Below, one piece after another: positions 11,202 to 19,456 of a stretch of DNA of 64,000 nucleotides. The DNA comes from CAYQQU01 sp964419545 (GTDB lineage: Bacteria > Bacteroidota > Bacteroidia > Chitinophagales > Saprospiraceae). Under the pieces are notes generated by a model, which was not told the DNA's origin, did no database searches, and was given only the letters and a program-made list of their open reading frames with translations. The translations under genes and the position numbers were made by a program. The first letter of the stretch is position 1. Every line of letters begins with the position of its first letter. The stretch spans positions 90,917 through 154,916 of the forward strand of contig CAYQQU010000005.1 in the NCBI GenBank assembly GCA_964419545.1, written 5' to 3'.

Positions 11202-11954
11202 TTACCGGCGCGCCTCGATCAGCCAATCGCTTCCTTCCCATCGGCCCTGCAACCTCAGCTGTCCGCCCTGTACGGAATAATCAAAAACCCCTCGGTCTTT
11301 GGAGCCCTCTGTAAAATCGAGCACCAGCTTATCGCCGGAAACGGAGTAATCGCCCTTCCAGATCAGGAAAACGAAGTTTATTCCGGTATATTCGGTCCGC
11401 TCCCATTTGAAGGTTCCCCGGTTCGTGGCGGCATCATAGGATCGGAAGAACAATTTGAAGGTGGCGTCTCCTTTCAGGTTCTTATCGGGAGTTCGGATAT
11501 TTTTCACCGTCCAGGCGCCTTCGATCAGCTTGACCGGCTGTGCGGGAGCGGTGCGATTCGGCAGCACTTTTTTCTGTTCTTTGGGCGCGGGCGGAGCGGT
11601 CGATCGTTCCCTGGCCGGTATTTTATTCATGGTAGCCGAGCAGTTTTTTTTCATTTCGCTGATGGCCTGCAGCACGATGGTCTGCACTTTTTCTTCGGTG
11701 TCGACCTCATATCCCAATTCACTCTCGAAATCGGCTTTATAAGCCAGGAAGAGCGTTTTGAGCACCTCCGTGAACTCCGCTTCAAAGGTTGGCCGGTCCA
11801 TGGCTTCCAGGTTCATGCGGGACAACCGCTGGCAGAGGTGGCGGGCAAAGGTGGCCAAGCTGGGGATCACTTCCCGGTTCGTCCTTGTCCTTTCGCGACT
11901 GCCGGGTTGAGGGGCCGCGGCCTTTTCCGATACGCAGCGGCAGGAAGCCCCCAC
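11202..11954 (-). pseudogene. 3' part of a frameshifted FISUMP-lipocalin-like gene
   Basis: The first residues of this frame (GASCRCVSEK) are the expected end of the FISUMP domain encoded in the other frame just upstream, so this is probably the continuation of the gene at 11867-12787. After the junction come a helical region with two cysteines (about 33-105; FARHLCQRLSRMNLEAM through MKKNC), a Pro/Ala-rich linker, and a C-terminal lipocalin-like beta domain (LIEGAWTVKNIRTPD, then WKGDYSVSGDKLVLDF). If read alone, a start near MNLEAMDRP (about residue 47) is possible, but that protein would have no signal peptide. Function unknown; secretion is inferred from the upstream part. Confidence 0.6.
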
Positions 11955-12787
11955 TTTGCGGTAGATGCGGTCTGATAGATGTCATTATCCTCCTGATCGA
12001 AAGCGAAAGCTTTTGCTTTTTTGGACGACTTCGCGGGCTCGCTCGTCCAGTAGTAGGTCGACTCCCCCAGGTTGAAGTACAACCCCAGGTTGCCGATGCG
12101 GGTGCGGGAGCCGCCCATCACCAGGCGTAGATCGCTGCCGGTCAGCGCGGAAAACCGCGTACTTTTATCCGAGTGGGCGGCCAGTACCGATTGCCACTCC
12201 GCCACGGTAGGCAGCCGCCAGCCGGGGCCCAGCGCGCGGCAGGCCTCCCGGGCGCCCTCCCAGGAATAGAGCATGCCGTAGGGGTTGCCGTTGGCGGGGT
12301 CATCGTCGAAATACCAGCTGTTCTCGGCGACGGGATAGCGAATATTTTCGGTCATCCAGGCGAGGTCATTGAGCTGAACAAGGCCGTAGCTATGGCCGTT
12401 CAACTCGACATAACCGGTTGCTGCACCGCCGGAAGAAGGAGAAGGAACGCCCGAGGGCCTCAGCACCGCATTGGAGGTCGGATTGGTATCCCGGGAAGCG
12501 AACGCTTGTTTCATCCTCCGCGCCTGGGCGCCGTTGCCGGTGCGCAGTAGGGAATGGAGAGCCGTCGAGCCGGGCATTTTAAAACCGTTATTTCTCTGGA
12601 TGTGCTTTCCCTCCTGCAAATAGGCGTTTTCAACGGCCTTATATGTGGAGGAATGACAAAAGCCCGGTGGGATAGCGCGTTGATCGATGGAAAAGGAGAA
12701 AAAAGAAGTCGGAAAATACTTGTCTTTCGACCGGGATGGGAATAAAATAACGCCCACCAAAAACAGCAAGATGCCTTTGTAGATCAT
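11867..12787 (-). pseudogene. FISUMP-domain (Fibrobacter major paralogous) exported protein, frameshifted near its end
   Basis: A 306-codon frame with a hydrophobic N terminus (GILLFLVGVILF), a low-complexity stretch, then a FISUMP domain (TIGR02145-like) from about residue 125: NGHSYGLVQLNDLAWMTENI, YGMLYSWEGAREAC, GWRLPTVAEWQ, then YYWTSE. The domain should end in a GxSxRCVK-type strand. Here the frame turns into an unlikely basic tail after TAKWG, while the minus-one frame gives GASCRCVSEK. The switch falls in a run of five C (11948-11952, plus strand), so one base appears lost. A sequencing or assembly error, a real mutation or programmed slippage are all possible. The start is uncertain; an ATG at about residue 70 could be used. 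Confidence 0.65.
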
Positions 12788-12802
12788 ATCAAAGGATTTT
12801 TG

Positions 12803-12862
12803 GGTTACCCCGGATTATTCATGGATTAATCTATTGCGAAGCCATGAGTAATCCGGGTTATA
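12803..12862. repeat. Palindromic repeat, family A (complete copy)
   Basis: Left arm TACCCCGGATTATTCATGG and right arm CCATGAGTAATCCGGGTTA form a hairpin around an AT-rich middle. The middle is shared with the copy at 63818-63872. It sits just upstream of the FISUMP gene start. Confidence 0.85.
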
Positions 12863-12901
12863 AATGAACCTTGCAGCTGATCAGCCGGACCGTTTTAGAT
12901 T

Positions 12902-12962
12902 TAGACCTTGTTTGGAGGTAGTCCTTTTTTCGCTTCAAAAGCCCCCCCTCAAACAAGCTTAG
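12902..12962. repeat. Palindromic element, family B (internally deleted copy)
   Basis: The ends (ACCTTGTTTGGAGGTAGT and CCCTCAAACAAGCTTA) match the termini of the 167-bp element at 28034-28200, but the middle is missing. TTCGCTTCAAAAGC next to the right end is also shared with that copy. It lies in the 325-base gap between the FISUMP and SNF2 genes, which otherwise holds a family A copy and no gene. Confidence 0.75.
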
Positions 12963-13112
12963 CGAGGAAGTTAAAATCGGATCAGTAGAAGTTGGCGGGG
13001 GCGGCCACCCGGGTGGGCGGCGCCAGTCATGGTTGCTACTTTCGGGTAGTAATCTTTTTCAATTTTAAGACTTCTTTCCACTTGTGGCAATGACGAAAAT
13101 CATGTGCTTCAT

Positions 13113-16055
13113 TCACTCGAACAGGTATTGAATATCCTCCCGCGCCAACGGCATCTTACCGGCTTCGGCCAGGATGCCTTCCGCCAGTTTTTCTTTGCGC
13201 TGCTGCAGTTTGAGGATCTTTTCCTCGATGCTGTCACGCGTGATGAATTTCAGGGCGAAGACGTGCTTGTCCTGCCCGATGCGGTGTGCGCGGGCGATGG
13301 CCTGCTGTTCGATGGTCGGGTTCCACCAGGGGTCGAGGATAAAGACGTAGTCGGCCGCCGTCAGGTTGAGGCCCGAGCCGCCGGCTTTGATAGAGATGAG
13401 GAAGGCTTGCACTGCCGGATCGCGCTCGAAATTTTCGATAGCCCGGGCGCGCTGGTCGATGGAGAGGTCGCCGGTGAGCCAGCTGAAAGGCGTATTTTGT
13501 TTGTTAAGGGCTTCCCGAAAGAGGTCGAGATGCTGCACGAAAGAACTGAAGAGCAGCACCTTGTGGCCGCTGCGTTTCACCTGGTCCCAGTGTTCGAGCA
13601 CATCCTGGAATTTGCCGCTGCCGCCGGCGTAGTCTTCCGACACCAGTCGCGGATGGTTGACCAGTTGCCGCAGGCGGGTGAGCGATTGCAGCACCTGCAT
13701 GCGGAAGTTGGGGTTGGCCGCGTCGAAATGTTCGAGCAGGAAATTGCGGGCTTTCGATTTTTCGCGTTCGTAGAGCTTCTTCTGCTCGCCCGTCATTTCC
13801 GAGTAGAAGACCTGGGTGGTCAGCGGCGGCAGGTCGGTGGCCACTTCTTCTTTGGTGCGCCGCAGCAGGTAAGGCGCCACCAGTTTGCGGAGGCGTTCTT
13901 TTTTTTCTTCGTCTTGGTGTTTTTCGATGGGCAGGATAAATTCCCGCCGGAAAAAGCGATAGCTGCCCAGCAGGTCGGGATTGATGAATTGCATTTGCGC
14001 CCAGAGGTCGGATAGCGAATTTTCGATGGGCGTACCGCTGAGCGAAATCTTGTGGCGGGCCGTCAGCTGGTTCACCGCCCGGAAGACCTTGCTGTCTTTA
14101 TTTTTGATCTGCTGGCTTTCGTCGAGCACGATGTATTCGTATTCCAGCTGCTCCAGCAGGTCGACATCGCGCAGGGCCGTCTGGTAGGTAGTGAGGATAA
14201 GGTCGAAGCGGGCCAGTACGCGCATATCCTTGTGCCGCTTGGAGCCGACGTGCTGATAGATGCTTAAGGAAGGCGCAAATTTCCTCAGTTCTGCGGCCCA
14301 GTTGAAGACCAGTGAGGCGGGCAGCACGATCAGGGCGTTCAGCGGACGGAGAAAATCGGCATCGGCGACGGCGCCGAAGAGGTCGAGCTGAGCGCCGCCC
14401 GATCCGCCGGCGGGCGCTTCGTGCCGGCGTTGTTCTTTGGCGTAGAGCAGCATCCCGATAGTCTGCAGGGTTTTCCCCAGGCCCATGTCGTCGGCCAGGC
14501 AGGCGCCGAGGTCCTGTTCGAAGAGGCTGACCAGCCACTGCAGTCCGTCGAGTTGGTAGGGCCGCAATTGCGCTTTCAGGGTAGCGGGCGGACGGAAATC
14601 TTCGGCTCCCTGCTCCGGCGCCGATACTTCCACCTGGCGCAGCCCCAGTTCCTGAAGCAAGGTATACTGGCTTTTGGCCAGACGCAGCTGCCGGCCTTTC
14701 GGGCGGGCGAATTGCGCCAGCGCGCGGTAGCGGCTCATCCATTCTTCGGGGATGAGGAAGATCGAACCGTCGGGCAAGGGATAAAAGCGGTTGTCGTCGC
14801 GGATATACTTCGCCAGCTCGATGAAAGGGATCCGGAACGCCCCCACCGCAACCTCGCCGTGCAGGTCGAACCAGTCGTTGTATTGTTCGGGTTCCAGGGT
14901 AAGCACCCCCGGCTGCAGTTGCACCAACTGCTCCTCGATGTAGGCCGCTCCCAGCTCAAAGCCCGCCGCTTCCAATTCGGAGCGGCGCCGGCCCAGCCAG
15001 GTAAGCAGGTAATAGGGATCGTTCTGTTCTTCGAGGTGAAAAAAGCTTCCCTCCCCCTGGAACAGTCCCCACTCCGCGAGTCGGTCGATGTAGATTTGTT
15101 CCTGTTCCGGCCGGCGCAGCACCTGCCGGATGGTGATCTCATCGTCGGCCTCGCCGAACTGCAGCGTGGTGCGCTTCCCTTTGCGGTCTCCCCAGTTGAA
15201 AGCGACGCCGGGATAGATCATATCCACCGCCAGCACCCAGCGGTCGCTGAACAGGTCGCGCACCGGCCGCAGGCGGCACCCTTGCAATTCGTCTTGCTGG
15301 ACCAGCGCGAACCCTTCCGACTCGATGTCGGCCCGCTCCGCTACCTTGAGGATAAATTTTTGAAAATAGGTGCGCACCTTTGCTTTGGGAATATGCACTT
15401 CGTCTTTTTGCCGGAACGGCTTGACCATATTGCCGTTGATATCCGCTACCCGGTACAGGCGATAATCGACGAAGAGCCAGGCCGGGTGGTTGGTGATGGG
15501 GATGACCTCGCGCGAGCGCACCGGCCAGGGCCCTTCGCCGTCGTCGAGGCGCAGCCGGTAGCGCACGCCTTCCGGGGAACGCGAAAAGAAAAGATGCGGC
15601 GTCAGTTCTACTTCCGGAAGCGCGATGATAAAATCCTTGACCAGCACGCGGCGCTCCACCGCCCAGCTGAGCAGGAGCCGGTGCCGGACGATCTGACTGA
15701 GCCAGGCGTCGAGGCGCCGGTGGACGAAGCGCTGTATAGCCCGCGCCGTCTCGCGGTCTTCCATCAGTTGCTCCAGCGACCGGACGCGTTTCTTGGGCGG
15801 TTTGAAGCGTTCTTCGAGGGCGCGGGGCTGCAGTTCGTCATGGCAGCGAAACAGCGACCGCCGCTCTTCGGTAAGCGCCAGCTGAAAAGCGCCGATGGTC
15901 TCCGGCAGCGCCTTCTGCTGAAGGTGCGCCGGCAATCCCTGGCGGTCGATGCTGACGACGTAGGCGTTGGGCAAGAATAAACCCGGCGCCGCTTCGTAGA
16001 GATTGAATACGACGTCGTAACGCGCCGTGCCGGTGGTCGTACTGAACAGTTGCAT
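13113..16055 (-). CDS. SNF2-family helicase/ATPase
   Basis: A 980-residue SWI2/SNF2 ATPase that translocates on duplex DNA. The N-terminal half (1-450) is a poorly conserved region seen in bacterial SNF2 proteins. The ATPase core begins with LRPYQLDGLQWL; motif I is DDMGLGKTLQTIGML, motif II is LDESQQIKN (DESQ instead of DEAH), motif III is LSGTPIENSLSDLW. The helicase C domain ends with GGSGLNLTAADYVFILDPWW and AIARAHRIGQ (motif VI). I start at the ATG at 16055 (MQLFSTTTG), because the 37 codons before it are a basic, low-quality extension. No methylase or nuclease partner is adjacent, so a defence role is not supported. DNA repair or chromosome remodelling is the default guess. Confidence 0.92.
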   Translation of the reverse strand: MQLFSTTTGTARYDVVFNLYEAAPGLFLPNAYVVSIDRQGLPAHLQQKALPETIGAFQLALTEERRSLFRCHDELQPRALEERFKPPKKRVRSLEQLMEDRETARAIQRFVHRRLDAWLSQIVRHRLLLSWAVERRVLVKDFIIALPEVELTPHLFFSRSPEGVRYRLRLDDGEGPWPVRSREVIPITNHPAWLFVDYRLYRVADINGNMVKPFRQKDEVHIPKAKVRTYFQKFILKVAERADIESEGFALVQQDELQGCRLRPVRDLFSDRWVLAVDMIYPGVAFNWGDRKGKRTTLQFGEADDEITIRQVLRRPEQEQIYIDRLAEWGLFQGEGSFFHLEEQNDPYYLLTWLGRRRSELEAAGFELGAAYIEEQLVQLQPGVLTLEPEQYNDWFDLHGEVAVGAFRIPFIELAKYIRDDNRFYPLPDGSIFLIPEEWMSRYRALAQFARPKGRQLRLAKSQYTLLQELGLRQVEVSAPEQGAEDFRPPATLKAQLRPYQLDGLQWLVSLFEQDLGACLADDMGLGKTLQTIGMLLYAKEQRRHEAPAGGSGGAQLDLFGAVADADFLRPLNALIVLPASLVFNWAAELRKFAPSLSIYQHVGSKRHKDMRVLARFDLILTTYQTALRDVDLLEQLEYEYIVLDESQQIKNKDSKVFRAVNQLTARHKISLSGTPIENSLSDLWAQMQFINPDLLGSYRFFRREFILPIEKHQDEEKKERLRKLVAPYLLRRTKEEVATDLPPLTTQVFYSEMTGEQKKLYEREKSKARNFLLEHFDAANPNFRMQVLQSLTRLRQLVNHPRLVSEDYAGGSGKFQDVLEHWDQVKRSGHKVLLFSSFVQHLDLFREALNKQNTPFSWLTGDLSIDQRARAIENFERDPAVQAFLISIKAGGSGLNLTAADYVFILDPWWNPTIEQQAIARAHRIGQDKHVFALKFITRDSIEEKILKLQQRKEKLAEGILAEAGKMPLAREDIQYLFE

Positions 16056-16480
16056 AAAGTTGTCGGGTCGTTTTACGGGAAGACAAAGATAAGGGAAATG
16101 AAAAACAACAAAGCCATCTCGCCCGGGATAAGCTGTTTTCCGGATGGCGCGACGCCAACCCGGCAAATCCGGACGGAACGCGCTAAAGTTCGCTCTGCGA
16201 AGTGACTTTTTCCGAAATGGGTAGTCCGAAAAATAAATAATGCTTAATTTTGCAGGGAAAATGGTTACTGAACCTCATTGTTTTTACACCCGCAATCTCC
16301 TTGACCATTACCTTGAACTCCCTTTTACCCGAAGGAAAAGTCAGCAGCTGAATAGCTTTTCCGAAAGTATTATTCATTTACCATTAACCAACTCGATCCG
16401 GATTTTCAAAAATTTTAACCCTTCTCTTGTGAGTGCTTTCTCTGTGATGTTTGCCTCAGGAGGAACAAATTAAATCCCGA
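16056..16480. other. AT-rich gap with one Bacteroidota-type promoter motif
   Basis: This divergent intergenic region separates the SNF2 gene from the small plus-strand gene at 16481. TAATTTTG at 16245-16252 fits the Bacteroidota -7 consensus TAnnTTTG and points toward the plus-strand gene, although more than 200 bases away. AGGAGG at about 16458-16463 lies 17 bases before ATG 16481, far for a Shine-Dalgarno site. A 64-codon minus-strand frame (16183-16377) has no family resemblance. No repeat or terminator was recognised. Confidence 0.4.
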
Positions 16481-16801
16481 ATGGATAAAGGACAATGGAT
16501 CATCGGTGAGTTTCACCCCGCAAAAGAAAGGCGGGAAGAGACCAGGCTCAACTGCTTCTTCCCTCACCGCGTTCAACTGCAGATGGTGTTGCAGGACCAG
16601 CTGGGCCGCCCGCATCTCGAGCGCCGGATGGAATTGGATCGCGGCAGCCATTCCCTGACTTTCGACCTTTCCCGCCTCAAATCCGGTCAGTATCACATGT
16701 GGATCTCTTTCGGCGAACAAACCGTTATTCGCACCTTGCAGGTAGAAAAATCCGAAAAGGGCTTTTCTCTCTTCAGGCTGTTCCGCAAGGCTGCGATCTA
16801 A
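16481..16801 (+). CDS. Small beta-rich protein resembling a sorting-domain fold, no signal peptide
   Basis: A 106-residue protein of unknown function. Residues about 28-95 resemble the beta-sandwich of T9SS type A C-terminal domains: VQLQMVLQDQLGRPHLERRM, HSLTFDLSRLKSGQYHMWI, QTVIRTLQVEK. There is no signal peptide and no cargo domain, and it continues into a basic C-terminal tail (SLFRLFRKAAI). It may be a free-standing relative of that fold or an intracellular protein. I use ATG 16481; a TTG at 16451 is the alternative. Its TAA stop overlaps the TAG stop of the convergent dehydrogenase by two bases (CTAA), which supports both ends. Confidence 0.6.
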   Translation: MDKGQWIIGEFHPAKERREETRLNCFFPHRVQLQMVLQDQLGRPHLERRMELDRGSHSLTFDLSRLKSGQYHMWISFGEQTVIRTLQVEKSEKGFSLFRLFRKAAI

Positions 16802-17745
16802 CCAAAGCGCTTCGCTATTTTCTCCGCCAGCACCCGGGCGTGTCCTATTTTCGATTCGACCGACCATCCCGCGATATGCGGCGACAAGACCACCTGGTCT
16901 GATTCCCGCAAAAACTGTAAGGGCGCGGGGCCTGCGGCAAGGTCCAGCTCATTAAAAGACCCGGCTTCGTATTCCAGCACGTCCAGCGCCGCTCCCTGTA
17001 CTTTTCCGCTTTTGAGCGCCCGCACCAGGGCCGAGGTGTCGAGCACGTCGCCACGGGCCGTGTTCACCAGCCATATCGGTTTTTGGAAAACAGCCAGATA
17101 GGCGTCGTTTACCAGGTATTCGTTCTCCGGCAGGTAAGGAATGTGCAGGCTGACGATATCGGCAGCGGCCTGCAAAGCCGGCAGCGCTACGGCTTCCGCG
17201 AAAGCGTCGCCGTAATCCTCCCGGTACTTGTCGTAGGCGATCACCCGGCAGTCGAAGCCCGACAAGCGACGGGCGAATGCCCGGCCCATATTGCCGTAGC
17301 CGATTATTCCCACCGTTTTCCCTTTGATCTCTACGCCGCGGTTGGGTTCGCGCCGCCATTGCCCGGCGCGCACTTCGCGGTCGGCGCGGCTCAGGTTGTT
17401 CATCAGGGCGAGGAGCAGGCCCAGCGCGTGCTCTGCTACGGTATCGCGGCTGCCCTCGGGAGAGGTGAGCACCAGGATGCCCTGCTCCTCGGCGTAAGCC
17501 AGGTCGATGTGTTCTACTCCTACGCCTTCGCGGGCGATAAAGGCGAGGTTGGAAGCCCGGTCAATAAATTCCCGGTCTACTCGCAGCCGGCTGCGCATCA
17601 CCACCCCGAAATAGTCGGCCAGCAGGGGCAGCAGCTCGGCCCGCGGGGTATGATATTGAAAATCGCAGATGAATCCCTGTTGCTGCAGGCGCTCCTCCAG
17701 GAAGGGATGGGGGCGGTCGATGAAGAGGATCTTTCGTTGAGCCAA
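16798..17745 (-). CDS. NAD-dependent D-2-hydroxyacid dehydrogenase
   Basis: A 315-residue member of the D-isomer 2-hydroxyacid dehydrogenase family (phosphoglycerate dehydrogenase-like), lacking the C-terminal ACT domain of long SerA proteins. The Rossmann motif GIIGYGNMGRAFARRL lies at about 146-161, the catalytic Arg in NTARGDVLD, the Glu in LDVLEYE, and the His in LSPHIAGWS. The exact 2-oxo acid cannot be told. It is the last gene of a minus-strand run behind GH3 and sulfatase (87-base gap), so it might act on an acid released from a sugar, but a serine-pathway role is equally possible. Confidence 0.9.
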   Translation of the reverse strand: MAQRKILFIDRPHPFLEERLQQQGFICDFQYHTPRAELLPLLADYFGVVMRSRLRVDREFIDRASNLAFIAREGVGVEHIDLAYAEEQGILVLTSPEGSRDTVAEHALGLLLALMNNLSRADREVRAGQWRREPNRGVEIKGKTVGIIGYGNMGRAFARRLSGFDCRVIAYDKYREDYGDAFAEAVALPALQAAADIVSLHIPYLPENEYLVNDAYLAVFQKPIWLVNTARGDVLDTSALVRALKSGKVQGAALDVLEYEAGSFNELDLAAGPAPLQFLRESDQVVLSPHIAGWSVESKIGHARVLAEKIAKRFG

Positions 17746-17831
17746 TTCTTTGTTTTGGGGCTAAGGTACAACAGTCCGCCGAGTTTGGGGAGTCTCTCTT
17801 CCGGTTCACCGCCATTGCCCGTAACCAGCCT

Positions 17832-19433
17832 TTATCGGTCTGATCCTTTTGCTCCCGGAATATCGCCCTGCAGGGACACATAGGGCGGATGAAAAACCGA
17901 CTCCGGTACGCCGTATTGGTCCCGCAAGTTTTGCAGTACCGTTTTCAGGGAATCGGTCAGCTCCGCGTAGCCGGCCCTGCCGTAGAGGTTGTGGAGCTCC
18001 TGCGGATCTTCTTTCAGGTCGTACAACTCCCATTGGCCGTCGGTGTAAAAATGGATGAGCTTGTGTCGCCGGGTCCGCACGCCTTCGTGCCTGCCTACCT
18101 GATGCCGTCCGTGATCGTAATAATGGTAGTACACTGCCTGCCGCCACGGGGCGGGCTCGCCGCCGCGCAACAGTCCCGCAAAGGAATGTCCCTGCATATC
18201 ATCCGGCGCAGGAACGCCGGCCAGCTCCAGAAAGGTAGGGCCATAGTCGATATTTTGCACCAGCGCCTCGATCGCGACGCCGGGCGGGACGACCCCGGGC
18301 CAGCGGATGAGCAACGGCATTTTCATGGCGTCTTCGTACATCAGCCGCTTCTCGGCATAGCCGTGTTGCCCGGTAAAATAACTCTGGTCGGAAGCGTACA
18401 CCACCACCGTGTTGTTTTTGAGGGCTTGGTTTTCATCCAGCCAGGCCAGCAGCCGCCCCACGTTTTCGTCCAAAACGTCCACCACGCGCAGGTAATCCTT
18501 GATGAAGCGCTGATAAGCGTACTGCTTCATCTTTTTGCCTTCCAGCAGGCCGGCTTCCTTCATCCGGTAAAACGCCTCATTCTGGGGATCTACCACGGCG
18601 TGATACGCCTGCCGTTCGGCCTCCGTCATCCGCGCCAGGTAAATATTTTTCTGCGGATCGTAAGTTCCGTAGGGCTGAAGCCAGGGGCGAAATTCATCGA
18701 TGTGGAAGTTGACGTCCTGCGCCCAGTGGGTGCGGGTAGCAAAATCGTCGAAAAGCGTAGGCGGCTCGGGGATCGTATCATCGATGTACCTGGCGAGGCG
18801 CCGTAGGGGCGGCATGCGGGGCACGTGGGGCGCTTTGTACTGGACGCACAGCAGAAACGGTTGATCGGGATTCCTTTCGGCGGAGAGCCAGCGAATCGCC
18901 TTGTCGGTAATCAGGTCCGTAGCGTACCCGGAAAGGTCCTCGCCGGTCCCGTCGCTCTTCTCGAAGTACGGATTGTAATAAAAGCCCTGCCGGCCGGCTT
19001 TAGTGAGGATCTCCCAGCGGTCGAATTCATCCCCCGGATTGCTGTTGAGGTGCCATTTGCCGAAAAGGGCGGTCTGGTACCCGGCCTGCTGCAAGAGGCG
19101 GGGAAAAAGCGTCTGTTCGCCGTTCCAGGGCGCGCCGTTGCCGGTAACGCCGTTGCGGTGGCTGTGTTTGCCGGTCAGGATGCTGGCCCGGCTGGGGCCG
19201 CAAATGGAATTGGCGCAGAAACTGTTCAGGAATAGCGCGCCTTCCTCCGCCAGGCGATCGATATTGGGCGTGCGGTTGACGGTCCCGTCATAAGCGCTGA
19301 TGGTCCGGTTGGCGTGGTCGTCCGACAGGATGAAGATGATGTTGGGCGGCCTTTCTTCCGCGTTCCGGGCGCAGCCCGTCAGCAGGGCGAACAGCCCGGA
19401 CAAAAGAAGCAGAAATACAGGAGATGCCGTCAT
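17832..19433 (-). CDS. Lipoprotein sulfatase (type I, formylglycine)
   Basis: Hydrolyses sulfate esters, probably on an extracellular polysaccharide. The signal peptide ends in a lipobox (FALLTGC, Cys21), so it is predicted to be a lipid-anchored envelope protein. The alkaline-phosphatase-fold N terminus reads NIIFILSDDHANRT with the calcium-binding Asp pair. The maturation motif is CGPSRASILTG, where Cys78 would become formylglycine. The 533-residue length is typical of S1 sulfatases. It lies 23 bases after the GH3 gene on the same strand. The sulfatase-modifying enzyme is not in this window. Substrate unknown. Confidence 0.93.
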   Translation of the reverse strand: MTASPVFLLLLSGLFALLTGCARNAEERPPNIIFILSDDHANRTISAYDGTVNRTPNIDRLAEEGALFLNSFCANSICGPSRASILTGKHSHRNGVTGNGAPWNGEQTLFPRLLQQAGYQTALFGKWHLNSNPGDEFDRWEILTKAGRQGFYYNPYFEKSDGTGEDLSGYATDLITDKAIRWLSAERNPDQPFLLCVQYKAPHVPRMPPLRRLARYIDDTIPEPPTLFDDFATRTHWAQDVNFHIDEFRPWLQPYGTYDPQKNIYLARMTEAERQAYHAVVDPQNEAFYRMKEAGLLEGKKMKQYAYQRFIKDYLRVVDVLDENVGRLLAWLDENQALKNNTVVVYASDQSYFTGQHGYAEKRLMYEDAMKMPLLIRWPGVVPPGVAIEALVQNIDYGPTFLELAGVPAPDDMQGHSFAGLLRGGEPAPWRQAVYYHYYDHGRHQVGRHEGVRTRRHKLIHFYTDGQWELYDLKEDPQELHNLYGRAGYAELTDSLKTVLQNLRDQYGVPESVFHPPYVSLQGDIPGAKGSDR

Positions 19434-19456
19434 AGTGGTCTTGGATTACCGAAACC

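Noticed and set aside
14421..15980. 519-codon plus-strand frame opposite the SNF2 gene
   Set aside because: Antisense shadow; no motif, and the SNF2 motifs on the other strand are unmistakable.
16183..16377. 64-codon minus-strand frame upstream of SNF2
   Set aside because: Short, no family resemblance, no promoter or ribosome-binding signal of its own.
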